Shown here piece after piece: positions 35,066 to 47,003 of a stretch of 64,000 nt of DNA. The stretch's first letter is position 1; the number at the start of each line of letters is the position of its first letter. Made by a program: the position numbers and the translations under genes. Source of the stretch: Glycine soja (Eukaryota; Streptophyta; Magnoliopsida; Fabales; Fabaceae); contig NC_041002.1 in assembly GCF_004193775.1 (NCBI RefSeq), forward strand, positions 6,187,261 to 6,251,260, given 5' to 3'. The notes below the pieces were generated by a model. The model saw nothing but the letters and a program-made list of their open reading frames with translations, made no database searches and was not told the DNA's origin.

Positions 35066-36291
35066 GGGATTATAAAAGTGCAATGAACTGTGTGTAAGTG
35101 ACAAGTTGAGTATGTGTTAAATTGTGAGATCACACGTGTATTGAGATGTTGTGTGCATTGAGTTGTGAGCTATGAATTGTACAATCACACGACTATAAGA
35201 CCCTTTAAGGGCGACGAGTTAAAATTATTTTGAGAATAATTGAGGAGTCATGTGTTTTGTATAATTCATAGATAGAATTTGCATGTTAAAATATTTCTTG
35301 GGTTGGACCTGAATTAAGAGGGAGAGGCCATGACAGACTCTTTAGAGTCTAGGCCTTAGGGGTAAATACACCCGGTTTAAGTGCTCCTTTAAACTTGTGC
35401 CGATCCCAGATGGTTGGAACATTATTACAAAACAATGTGACCCTGATTGGTCTCCCTATGATTTTACCTAGTGAGAATGACCTGACTTATCAGTGTATGT
35501 TCTGTCTTATCATGTACTCATAGGCGCTAGACAAGGTTTTTCACTGACATGGTACCACATTGCATATAAGATTGAGTCTTAGTGTATTTGTTGCATAACG
35601 TCTGTGTAATGATCATTGTGATTTGTTACGTGATGATGGGTAATGAATTGTGTGAGTGTGAGATGTTGTATTGTACTTGAGATGTGTTGTTCTAAACACG
35701 TGATTAATGTGAAGGTGTGGAATATGATTTTGTGATTAAATCCTTGACACAAGTGATGTTACACAATGAGTGGTAAAATGAAATGAATTGTGCTAAGTTT
35801 AGCTCATTATACTTATATTATATATACGTGCCTACATTTATCTCTATCTATTTATCAATGTGTTAACTCACTCCCTTTGTGTTGTTTGTGTTTGGATCAT
35901 GTAATGATCTCAAACATTGTGTTCGTGGAAGGAGATGACTAGGTGAATGACTTTAAAGAATCTTGTGCTAGAGAAAGTTGAGATACAATGCTCTGATAGG
36001 ATGTGACATTGAGACATGAATTTCTTTTTCAATTGCATGATGATTTAAACATGTTATTTTAGTTTATTTTATTTTGCTGCTTAATATGAGTTGTTTTGTA
36101 AACTTGAACAATCTTGTTTTGAGTCAGAGATGTTTTTTGTGAGTTTTATTTGACAACACTGAAACAAATGTGATCATTTTATCCGCATGAATTTGTTTAG
36201 GTGATTTGAATAAAATAGATTTAATTAAATTCCATATTTTATATTTTTTTCTTATTTATATGTATGTTGGAGTAGAGAGTGTCACATTAAT

Positions 36292-39255
36292 TTTTACAAC
36301 TATATCCTATTAACAAATAATTGAAAAAAAAATTGTTTATATGTAGGTGAACAATGGAACAAGAATGCGGCTCATCTTAGATTTGCAATTACAAAGCTGC
36401 TAACATAATCAGTTGCTTTAGCTCAGTTAAAACTCAGACAATGAAAAACTCTTACAGTGAACCAAGTGAAATCTTTGATGAAGATAATGTAAGTTGTGGG
36501 TTATTGGGTGTAAGGGCTAAGGCCAATGTTTATCTTTTTTATTTTTTTTATTATAAATATTGTATCATGATATTATGTTGTTTTGTAGAAGCTGACAGAT
36601 GATTAATATTAGGAAAGGTGGACATTGTCTTCAAAGAGAAAGAAGAGGTAATACTCATTTTCATTAGTAAAGATACTGCATTTTAATTTTAGCATGCGAT
36701 TGGGCAGGCAAGAATGTTGCACAAGTTTTGTTTTGGCAAGACATTAGAACAGGTATTCTTGTGTGCAACCCATTGTTAATTAAAAACCATTTTTGTAGTG
36801 ATGTTTGATTATCTTCATCTATTACATACTACTATTTCAAGGATGCTGTTCATTTCTTTATTTATTCTTATTTTCATATCTCTGTCACCGGTGTTGTAGT
36901 TGCTCATCAGTTGATGCATGCTCAGCTACGCATTAAAAGTTATAATTTTGATCCTATTTGGGTTATCTGCTCAATATTACATTTTTTTGTCTTGATCCTA
37001 TCTTAGTAGCTAAATGGATGCATAAAGTTTGGTGGCTTTTGATCCTTTTTCCATCCCAAATAACATGAGATTGAGAATCTCTTGGTCAATAAATGGATGC
37101 ACGTAATGATTCTTTATGGTTCTTCTCATCACATCTATATTGTATTCTCTAATTTTCTTCCATTTGTTAATTAATTAGCTCCTTATGACTTCACAAGAAA
37201 AAAGATAAAAGAACAAATGGTGGCTATTAGTTAGTCCATTAAACATGTGTTGTCTTATGCTTCATTATTTTCACAAGTCCTTCTCATCTTTTTTTAGGGA
37301 AAACCATGGTTGACGAGAAAGATGTTTCTCAGACAAACCGTTTCAGTGCTGAAGTTGAGAAAAATTAACGCCTTTCAAACGATATTTATATATCACTTGC
37401 TGAATTGTTACTAAGAGGCTCTGCATCAGCACCATGAATTAGTTCTTTGAACCGTTGATTCATATTTTATATGCATTTTTAAGAATTATTTGTAGCTTCT
37501 GTAATGTGAATAAATGAGATGCTGAATCATTTCAGGGTAAGATAGTGCTGATGAGGATCTGCTTGATACTGTTCATGATGGTTAATATGATTTATTCTTC
37601 TGGCTCAAATTATATAATTCTTGCATTGATCAAAAGATTACTGGCCCTGTATTTAAGTTTTTAGATGGCATTTTTTTTCCTGAATAAAAAGAATCAGCCA
37701 AAATGCATTTTATGGTAATTTTTCTTCAAAATTTGGGATAATAATAATAATAATAATAATAGTAATAATAATGATAATGATAATGATAATTGAATTTACT
37801 TTCCTTATACTAAACCTTGGATTTCAGCTATTTAAATTGATTTGATTATGTAAACACTTCATTTAGAAATATCTAGAGTAAATTATATTAATCACCTGAA
37901 AAATGTGGATTTTGGCAAATGCTTTATATATTAATCAAGTGTTACCAACAATATAATTACAATGGCAATGACCTTCGTTCGTTTTAACTGAATGCCCCAT
38001 GCTTCGATCAAGTTGTAATGTCTTCATGTGAATCTGTACAAGATAACCCAGTATTCTCGGTCTCACCCTTTTGATGCTTTAGCATATTTGCAATAATAAA
38101 TACGAACAATTAAATATCATTGATCAGTCTCAAAATACAGATTTGAGGCATGAAATATCAAGCACATACTTTTCAATTTGTCTTATAAAATTACTTTTAC
38201 CCGAGCCCAACACGAGATACAAAAATGCATGTGGTAACCAACGAACAATTATTTCCCCCCCTAACCCAAATAACAAAGGCAAAAAAAAAAAAACAGAAGT
38301 TAAAAACCCAACTTTGCAACTTTTTAAAAGCACCAAAAACCAAGAAGTATTGGTATGATTTGCAGTTTGTCTTGTGAGGGAATATTGCCTCATTGTGACG
38401 ATGGCCGACTCAATCCCAAAAGCTAGTTCAAGAGGTGAAGGTTGCTCCTCATTTATATATTCTAACTTGGCTTTATTTTTATTCAATGTGAGACTTAAGT
38501 TTTTTCCAACATTATTTCCTGCATATACTTTGAACAACTATTTATCCTGCTACAAAATTCAATTGATTGAATAGAAAAAATTGTTTAACCTCAACACGTC
38601 AGTACATAAATCAGTATCACCAAATTCCAATAGTGAGATGAAATGCTTCCAAACCAAAGGCCTATGGCAACATGAATGCCAATTTTAAAGCTCATTTGTT
38701 TTCCATAGGATTTTGGCAAGATGAGCCGGTTTGGAAACTCCAGCATTGATTAACCACTTCTTTTCTTTACGGAAGCATATTCATTCATTCATCACAAGCA
38801 AGAATAACAAATCTTTCACAACCAACAGATTGGTTTCAAATGCTTTGAGTTAGTTTAGATGATAGACCAGTCAACATGCATGAAGCCCAGCACGGAATGC
38901 CTTAGTGTAAGGTCACACCTCCACAACATTTTTGCAATTATGTTTAAGTGATGATGTTCCAAAAACGTAGTTGGACATTATTAGAATTCTGTTATTTAGT
39001 GCATATCTTTGTCTAGTGATGGATATCAGTTTGTTATTAGGCAATTATATTTCTTTATGCTTGTCGGGTTGATGTTAGCACTTGTTCCCCATTATAATAT
39101 TTGTATTCCCATGTAGTGCTTATCTTTTGGTGCCCTACAAGTGCCTATATATAGGTCAGCGCACTGTAGGAGGAATAAGAAGAGAATATCTAGTTCTCTC
39201 TCTATTCTGAATACTCTCCTTCTTCCTCCTGTATCTCCTATAGCTTTACATAACA
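36292..39255. other. spacer with possible decayed exons, no gene assigned
   Basis: AT-rich. Exon-like plus-strand pieces with splice-like borders lie near 36410-36490 (ends GATGAAGATAATGTAAG) and 36588-36650 (after TTTTGTAG, before GTAATACTC), but the product is not recognisable. A repeat-like block near 38360-38560 looks like a dispersed soybean repeat. A short LTR-like stretch with TATATATAG near 39151, rich in CTCTCT and ending TTTACA at 39251, could be a small solo LTR, but I found no matching duplication. Confidence 0.4.
37738..37790. repeat. (ATA/ATG)n microsatellite
   Basis: An ATA trinucleotide run passes into four ATGATA hexamers. Confidence 0.9.
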
Positions 39256-39336
39256 TTAGATCTGAAAACCCTTTGCAACCTCATTGAAATCTTGAAGAAA
39301 TTAAGAATTGTAATAAACAAACTAAGAACCTGTTCC

Positions 39337-39660
39337 ACGATGATGAGAAGCTCTTTTCCTTGGGAGAAAGCCAAGGGAACCGTGCCTTAGGTGCTTTAAG
39401 TGCACAAATCGTTAGTTTCAGATGATTCAAAGGAATTCCCCTCACCCTCACTCTCGATGCCCAAATCCTTGAAGAGAACCACTCCTTAGGAAAATCACTC
39501 ACCACCGACAACATCGTTAGTTTAGCATCCAAGGGTTCCCCTAAAGAAGTCATCAACGTTGACCTAACATCCTTAGACGTAACCGTTGAGGGGTTTTGTT
39601 CTAGTAGGTGTGGGACTCATGCCTCCTCGGCGGACCATCACAAGTTCGCTTATGGTGTCA
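39337..39660 (+). pseudogene. EXORDIUM-like protein fragment
   Basis: Read on the plus strand, the segment encodes LDAQILEENHSLGKSLTTDN followed by IVSLASKGSPKEVINVDLTS and VEGFCSSRCGTHASS. This is the conserved core of plant EXORDIUM/PHI-1-like secreted proteins, including the CSSRCGTH motif. A TGA lies upstream at about 39424. The similarity stops soon after HHKFAYG, so the N-terminus and the C-terminal half are missing. Family members are usually single-exon genes of about 300 residues, which fits a fragment of copied or broken gene. It lies just upstream of the Mutator-like transposase and may have been picked up by an element, but no boundaries are visible. Confidence 0.75.
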
Positions 39661-40532
39661 TAAGGATTTTGCATTGTGCACCAAGTATTTTTTAAAAATT
39701 TCAGAAATACTCCTGTTACGTCTTCTTCTTCCTTTTTACCTTCTTCACTCATTCATTATGTTGCTTTCTCCGCATTCATTCAATCTCATGAGAGGAGAGG
39801 TCCTTTGTGTCCGCTTTGGTTGAGGTACAAGTATTGCAGTGGTACGTCGACAAGTAGTGGGTTGTGGTGACAGTTGGTGTGACTGTTAACGGCGGAGGTA
39901 AGCTACAACTTCTCTTTGATCTAGTTTTTTTTTTATTTTTTATTTTTTGCGTATAAAACTTAAGGATTGATAATCCATAGGTTTTATACAACTTACGAAT
40001 TATCAATTTATAAGTTAATTTTTTTTGTTTTTTTAAAAATTTGTTTTATCGTTTTTTTAAATATAATTAGTATTATCATTTAAAATATTTTTATATAGGT
40101 ATAGTTTCATAATTCATTCATAAGTTTTTGTTTTTATAGTTTAGAAGTGGTATTTATTTTAAAATAATTTAGACATATAATTTATTTGATTCATTTTATT
40201 TTAAACTTGGGTTTTTTAGTGCTTAAAATTTTATGAATAACAATTAAGTACAAAATTATTAGCAATTTTAATATATATGGTTATCAATTTTAATGTATTA
40301 TTTGGTTATTAATTTTGTTGGTTTTTTAATATATATGGCTATCTATTTTAATGTATTATATGGTTATCAATTTTAAGTATAAAAACTTGATTTTTTAATA
40401 TATATGGTTATCAATTTTAATGTATTATATTAATAATGCAATAAAAAAACTAAAAAAATTGTGTGATAGTAAATGTATGGTGTGGTTAGGGGACTTTTGT
40501 TTCTCATTGAAAATTTTCAATGTTTTGTTGAG
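39661..40532 (+). other. leader region of the Mutator-like transposase with probable intron
   Basis: A GCGGAG/GTAAGC junction near 39898 looks like a 5' splice site. The following 600 bp are strongly AT-rich and end just before the ATG at 40533. A leader intron is plausible. No coding frame is supported. Confidence 0.4.
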
Positions 40533-41159
40533 ATGGGCGAAGATCAGGAGATGCATGACAGTATAATGTCTGAAGAAGTTGGTATGAATGAAAAAATAAA
40601 AACGAACCTAGTGTGAATGAAGAACATGTTGATTGTTCTAATGCCTTCAATGTTTCTCAGGTATTAATATGATTTTTTTTTGTTAAAGTAAGTAAATGAA
40701 TGTCCCTTGAAGACTAAAGATGTATGGATTGCATTATAGGTGTTTGCTACCCGTGATGATGTTTTGCATTGGGCTCGATTTGTTGCTTATGAAATTGATT
40801 TTCTGGTGGTGATTATGAGGTCAGACACAAATATTGGTATTAGAGAAATGACCTCATTTGTATTAATTGGTTATGAAAGGAGTGGCCAGTATAGGGTCAG
40901 GAAGAAAAATTTAGTAAGAACAGTTACTGGCAGTAGAAAATGTGGATGTCCATTTAAGCTGTGTGCGAAACCAGTGGTGGGAGACGAATAATGGATGATG
41001 AAGTGAATGTGTAGGAGTCAATCATGAATTGGCCAAGTCATTAGTTGGATATCCATATGCTGGTCGATTTACTAAGGATGAAAAGATTATTATTGCTAAT
41101 ATGACAAAGTCAATGGTCAAACCAAGAAATATTCTTCTAACATTGAAGGAACACAATGC

Positions 41160-41796
41160 TGTTAGTTGCTATTCATAAGTTAGTTTGGTATTGAAAATTT
41201 GCAAGGAAATAGCACCGTGCCCCCCAATTTATGGTTCTTTTTATAGGAATTATACATAATTTCTTTATTGTGTGATTTATTAGAGTAGAAACTCCATTTT
41301 TGTGACCTAATGTTGAATCCAACTCAATTTTAGGCCAAAGAAAAGAAGGCAAAAGCTGCTGATGACTTGCTTAGTGAGATGGATCCGCTCAGCGAGATGC
41401 ATCCGCTTAGCAAGGCATCTAGCTCGCTTAGCGGATGGGAAACCCTAGAAGAGGATAAGACAAAGATCTGCTCACCCAGTGCACAACCAGCTCGCCCAAC
41501 GAGGACGTTATCTCTTCTCACGCTCAGCGCGCCCACTCTCGCTAAGCGAAAATTCACTAACTTGCGCTTAGCGAGATATGCTCGCTAAGCGAGCCTTCGG
41601 AAACTGAAAAGTCCAGGAGCCTTTAAAAACACTGAAGTTGGCGGAAATGAGGGACACAATGGGTGGAGAGCAACAAAGAGAGCTTAGTTCATGAAAAACA
41701 GAGAGATTTAGGGTTTAGAGGCTGGAAAAGACATTCTCCATCATCTTCTTCCAATTTCTTTCACCAAAAATAGTTTCTTTCTTGTATTTTTGAGAC
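41160..41796 (+). repeat. truncated 5' LTR of the Athila-like element
   Basis: It matches 58264-58894 closely, then diverges after CTTGTATTTTTGA. The rest of the LTR, the primer site and the start of gag are deleted. A 230-bp part (41365-41595) is packed with CGCTTAGCGAG / CTCGCTAAGCGAG palindromic words. Confidence 0.85.
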
Positions 41797-43508
41797 TGTA
41801 GTCCAAGCAATTGTTAGACGCTTCTGTTGGGGGAAAGATTAAGTTGAAAACTCTAGAAGAAGCAATGAATCTTATTGAGAAAATGGCTGCTAGTGATCAT
41901 GCTATTTTGCATGATAGAACTCATGTACCCACCAAGAGAAATCTGTTGGAATTCTCTTCACAAGATGCACTGTTGGCATAGAACAAGCTGTTAGCTAAGC
42001 AGTTGGAATCACTTACAGAGACACTCAGCAAGTTGCCAACACAGTTACAAGCGGCTCAACCCTCTCATTCAGCTATTATGCAGGTTGGAGGTTGTAGTAT
42101 TTGTGGAGGAGCTCATGAATACAGTTGTTGTATACCCCAAGATGATTATGCTAAAGAGGTAAATTACATGGGGAGTCAAAACAGGCAGGGATTTCATTCA
42201 GGTGGCATTTTAGGTTACCAACAAGGAGGAAATTTCAATCAAAATCAAGGGCAAGGATGGAGGTCATATCTAGGGAATTAGTTTAACAAAGATCTAGGAG
42301 GACCTTCCAATAGACCTCCTAATCAAGGACCTAAATTGTATGATAGGACCACCAAGCTGGAAGAAACTTTGGCTTAGTTTATGCAGGTCTCAATGTCTAA
42401 CCATAAAAGCACGGAGTCAGCCATCAAGAACTTAGAGATCCAAGTGGGGCAGCTAGCCAAGCAAATAGCTGAGAATTCTTCTGGAGGCTTTGGAGCTAAT
42501 ACTGAGAAGAATCCAAAAGAAGAGTGTAAGACTGTCATGACCAGAAGCAAAAGGGAGACCATTGTGGAGAATAAAGGAAGGAATAATGACGAGGAGGAGT
42601 TAGGAGCTGAAAAAGAAAAAGAAAATGAGGGAGATAAGATGGAAGATAGAAAAATAAATGAAGATGAGGAAGAAAAAAATGCAAAAAAGAGAGATAGTGA
42701 GGAAGAGAAAAAGACCAAGAGTGAGATGGCAAGAGTGAAGAAGAAGGAGGTTGTCCCTAGTTCTAGAAAGGAAGCACCATATCCTTTGGTGCCATCTAAG
42801 AAGGACAAGGAACGTCACTTTGCTCGTTTCCTTGATATTTTCAAGAAATTGGAGATCACAATTCCGTTTGGAGAAGCCTTGCAACAGATGCCTCTCTACT
42901 CTAAGTTTCTCAAAGATCTGCTAACCAAGAAGGGCAAATACATCCACAGTGACAACATTGTGGTGGAAGGAAATTGTAGTGCTGTCATTTAGAGGATCCT
43001 TCCACCAAAATATAAGGATCCAAAGAGTGTTACCATTCCTTGCTCAATTAGTGTTGTGTCATTTGGAAAGGCACTTATTGATTTAGAGGCTAGCATCAAT
43101 CTAATGCCCCTATCCATGTGTAGAAGGATAGGAGAGTTGGAAATCCTACCAACAAGAATGACATTGCAGCTAGTAGATCGCTCAATCACAAGGCCATATG
43201 GTGTAGTGGAGGATGTGTTGGTCAAAATGTGTCAATTCAATTTCCCTGTAGATTTTGTGATTATGGACATTGAAGAGGACGCCGAGATTCCACTGATTCT
43301 ACATCGTCCATTCATGTTGACAACCAATTGTGTGGTTGATATGGGGAAAGGTAACCTTGAGATGAGTATAGATGATCAGAAGGTTACCTTCAATTTGTTT
43401 GAAGCAATGAAGCACCCAAGTGACCACAATGCCTGTTTTAAAGTAGAGAAGGTTGAACATGAAGTGGACATGATGGCTAGAGCTATGGTATTGCATTTGA
43501 AGAATTGA
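41797..43508 (+). pseudogene. Athila-like gag and protease region
   Basis: One frame runs through this stretch with TAG stops near 42279, 42376 and 42990. Gag C-terminal features are CSICGGAHEYSCC (zinc-binding type), Gln/Asn-rich YQQGGNFNQNQGQGW and an acidic/Lys-rich linker. The aspartic-protease-like part encodes SFGKALIDLEASINLMPLSM (43050-43115), where the usual catalytic DLGAS-type motif reads DLEAS. The frame changes near 43505. It is non-functional. Confidence 0.85.
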
Positions 43509-44887
43509 AGAAGGAAATTCATACAGAGAAGGCCAAAGAGGAGTTAAAAATTCTGCTAGAGCCTTTGAAATATGTGTTCTTGGGAGAGAATGAAGCAAGT
43601 CCAGTGATCATCAGTAACTCCTTGAGAAAGGAGGAGGAATCTCAGCTAGTGGAGGTTTTAAAGAAACACAAGGAAGCTATTGGATGACATATTTTTTATC
43701 TCAAGGGAATTAGCCCTTCCTACTGCATGCATAAGATCAATATGGAAGCTGAATACAAGCCTGTAAGACAGCCGCAAAGAAGATTGAATCCTGTTATGAA
43801 GGAAGAAGTGCAGAAGGAAGTGCTTAAATTGCTAGAACCAGGCCTCATTTATCCTATCTCTGATAGTGCATGGGTTAGCCCTGTACAAGTAGCTCCCAAG
43901 AAGGGTGGCATGACTGTAATTCGAAATGAGAAGAATGATTTGATCCCCACAAGAACAATCACAGGGTGGAGGATGTGTATTGATTACAGAAAATTGAATG
44001 ATGCCATAAGGAAAGATCACTTTCCTCTTCCCTTCATGGATCAAATGCTTGAGAGATTAGCTGGCCAATCATTTTATTGTTTCTTGGATGGATACTCTGG
44101 TTACAATCCGATTGTTGTGGACCTGAATGATCAAGAAAAGACAGCATTCACCTGCCCTTTTGGTGTGTTTGCTTATAGAAGAATTCCCTTCAGTCTTTAC
44201 AATGCTCTTGCGACTTTTCAGCGATGCATGATGGCAATATTTGTTGATATGGTGGAGAAATGCATTGAAGTGTTTATGGATGACTTCTCTGTTTTCGGCT
44301 CATCTTTTGATTGTTGTCTAGCAAACTTAGAGCGAGTCTTGCAATGATGTGAAGAGACCAACCTAGTACTTAATTGGGAAAAATGTCATTTTATGGTTCA
44401 AGAAGGAATTGTGTTGGGCCACAAAATCTCTATGAGAGGGATTGAAGTAGACAAAGCTCAGATTGATTTGATTGACAAGCTGCCTCCTCCAGTGAATGTC
44501 AAAGGAGTAAGAAGCTTTTTAGGGCATGTTGGGTTCTATAGGCGGTTTATAAAATATTTTTCAAAGATTGCCAAACCACTCAGTAACTTACTCAACAAGG
44601 ACAATGTGTTTTTATTCAATGAAGAGTGTTTAAAGGCATTCAACACTTTAAAGACCAGTCTAGTGTCTGCTCCCGTCATTACAACACCAGATTGGAGCTA
44701 AGAATTGGAGCTCATATGCGATGCAAGTGATTATGCTGTAGGTGCTGTATTGGGCCAGAGGAAGGGTAGAGTTTTCCATGCTATCTATTATGCCAATAAA
44801 TTTTTAAATGATGCTCAACTGAATTATGCCACCACGGAAAAAGAAATGCTTGCAATTGTCTATGCTTTGGAGAAATTCAGACCATAC
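43509..44887 (+). pseudogene. Athila-like reverse transcriptase and RNase H (first part)
   Basis: A single frame with stops at 43687, 44347 and 44701. RT motifs in order are GWRMCIDYRKLNDAIRKDHF, CFLDGYSGYN and the catalytic EVFMDDFSVFG. RNase H follows with LICDASDYAVGAVLGQRKGR and YATTEKEMLAIVYALEKFRP. The frame is cut at 44887 by solo LTR C and resumes at 46567. Confidence 0.9.
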
Positions 44888-46561
44888 TGTTGGATCAAGT
44901 GGCCTCAGAATAATTAAGATGGGAGGTTGAATTAATTATTCCTAAACCTTTACTAATTAAAAATTTACTCTTCTAAGGCTTTTACTATGTTGTTAAGTGA
45001 ATAAGGAGTAGAAGAGAAACTTAACCGAAAGTAAAAGCGGAAATTAAAATGCACAACGGAAATTAAAAGAGTAGGGAAGAAGGAGACAAACACACAAGAG
45101 TTTTTATACTGGTTCGGCAACAACCCGTGCCTATATCCAGTTCCTAAGCGACCTGCGGTCCTTGAGATTTCTTTTCCAACCTTGTAAACTTCCTTTACAA
45201 GCAAAGATCCACAAGGGATGTACCCTCCCTTGTTCTCTTTGAACCTAGTGGATATACCCTCCACTAGAACTGATCCACAAGAGATATACCCTCTCTTGTT
45301 CTTAGTCAAACCTAAGTAGATGTACCCTCTACTTGTACCACAAAGGATGTACCCTCCAATGTGTTAAGACAAAGATCTCAGGCGGTTAAACCTTTGAAAT
45401 TTTGTAAATGGGGATACAAAAGAATTCTCAGGCGGTTAGTCCCTTGAAATCTTTTGTATATGGGAAAGGGAAGAATCAAAAGAATTCCCAGACTGTGTCA
45501 TTTTGAATTCTTTGACAAGGGAGTAGGGAGACACAAAAGAATTCAAGTGGTTAGTCCTTTGTTCTTTTGGAAAGGGGAGAAGAGAGACACAAAAAGAATT
45601 CAGGCGGTTAGTCCTTGGCGAATTCTTTTTGGCAAAGGGAGAAGAGAATGAAAAGGATGAATAGCACAAGTTTTCAAGGTTTGGAAAACCAGAAAACTTT
45701 GGAAAGCTTTTGGCAGAAGGAAGAAGAAGTTGAAAGAGATTCAAAGATTGTAAAGGATTGTATTGTAAAGGTTTTTCAAGATGATTGAAATGCAAATCAA
45801 AGTCTTACTTTTATAGACTCTTCATGTCTGGTCAAGAGAACCATTGGAAGAGTTATGACTTTTAGAAAAACTTAAAACCAATTTGAAAAAGTCAAAAACC
45901 ATTTGAAGAGTTACATCTTTTGATTTGTTTAAAAACTAACACTGGTAATCAATTACCAAATTAGTGTAATCGATTACACAAAGCCTTTTTGTGAAAGAAT
46001 GTGACTCTTCACATTTGAATTTGAATTTCAACGTTCAAGCACACTGGTAATCGATTACCAAAACATTGTAATCGATTACAGCTTTTTGAAATCAATTGGA
46101 ACGTTGTAAATTCAGTTGAAAACTTTTTCAAAAACATTTTGCTACTGGTAATCGATTACAACAATATGGTAATCGATTACCAGAGAGTAAAAACTCTTTG
46201 GTAAACATGTTTTGAGAAAAATCCATGTGCTACTCAGTTTTTTGAAAAAACTTTTTCATACTTATCTTGATTAAGTCTTCTCTTGATTCTTGAATCTAGA
46301 GTCTTGAATCTTGATCTTGATTCTTGGAAGCTTGAACCTTGAGTCTTGATTCTTGAAATCAAATTTCCTCTTGAACCTTGAAGTGTTCTTAATTCAATCT
46401 TGAACATCTTGAACATCTTGATTCAATCTTGAACATCTTGAACATATTGAACTCATTCTTTGATTATCATGAATTGACCTTTGAGCTTTTTGTCATCACC
46501 TTTGTTATCATCAAAACATCTTTGAATCAATCTTGATTCATCATGAAGCTTTGCTTCTACA
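44888..46561 (-). mobile_element. solo LTR C of the TGTAGAAGC family
   Basis: TGTTGGATCAAGTGGCC ... TTGCTTCTACA on the plus strand, 1674 bp, flanked by perfect CATAC (44883-44887, 46562-46566). Hairpin array 1 is at about 45203-45355 and array 2 at about 45366-45640. Its second hairpin uses CTAGTGGA-type arms (a compensated change from copy B). It has several GTAATCGATTAC palindromes near 45970-46180. Sense is minus, opposite to the host element. Confidence 0.93.
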
Positions 46562-46566
46562 CATAC

Positions 46567-47003
46567 TTAGTAGGATCAAAAGTTATTGTTTATACTGACC
46601 ATGAACCCATTAAGTACCTGTTGAATAAAGCTGATTCCAAGCCCAGATTAATCAGATGAATTTTGTTGCTTTAAGAATTTGATCTGGTTATCCAAGACAA
46701 GAAAGGATCTGAAAATCTTGTAGCTGATCACTTATCAAGGTTAGTCAATGAGGAGGTGACTTTGAAAGAGCTAGAGATAAGGGATGAATTTCCTGATGAA
46801 TTGTTGTTCATGATGAATGAAAGGCCATGGTTCGCTAATTTGGCCAACTTCAAGGCAGCTGGAATCATTCCAAAGGATCTGACTTGGTAGTAAAAGAAGA
46901 AATTCTTGCATGATGCCTGATTTTGTGTTTGGGATGACCCACACCTGTTCAAGATTGGTGTTGATAATCTGTTGCGGAGGTGTGTAACAAAAGAGGAGGC
47001 GAG
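46567..47003 (+). pseudogene. Athila-like RNase H, end, and pre-integrase region
   Basis: Continues from 44887: [20 protein letters not shown] and ENLVADHLSRLVNEE, the end of RNase H, then DPHLFKIGVDNLLRRCVTKE, the start of the integrase zinc-finger region. Stops lie near 46659, 46673 and 46890. It breaks off at the Copia element (47004). The rest of integrase is absent from the window. Confidence 0.85.

Larger units (their letters stand above)
23788..36286. mobile_element. Gypsy-type solo LTR, about 2.7 kb, split by the SIRE1-like element
   Basis: It begins TGTAACACCCC, a common start of plant Gypsy LTRs, and ends GAGAGTGTCACA. It is flanked by perfect TTAAT duplications (23783-23787, 36287-36291). 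Removing the nested element and its duplication (9780 bp) leaves 2719 bp. No internal region, polypurine tract or primer site is present, so it is a solo LTR. A block containing TAAGACCCTTTAAGG occurs twice (near 25011 and 35195), i.e. an internal duplication on both sides of the nested insert. Assignment to Gypsy rests on the TGTAACACCC end and length. Confidence 0.85.

Noticed and set aside
38990..39251. Small solo LTR with TATATATAG and a TTTACA end
   Set aside because: No matching target duplication or clear TG start could be found, so it is only mentioned in the spacer entry.
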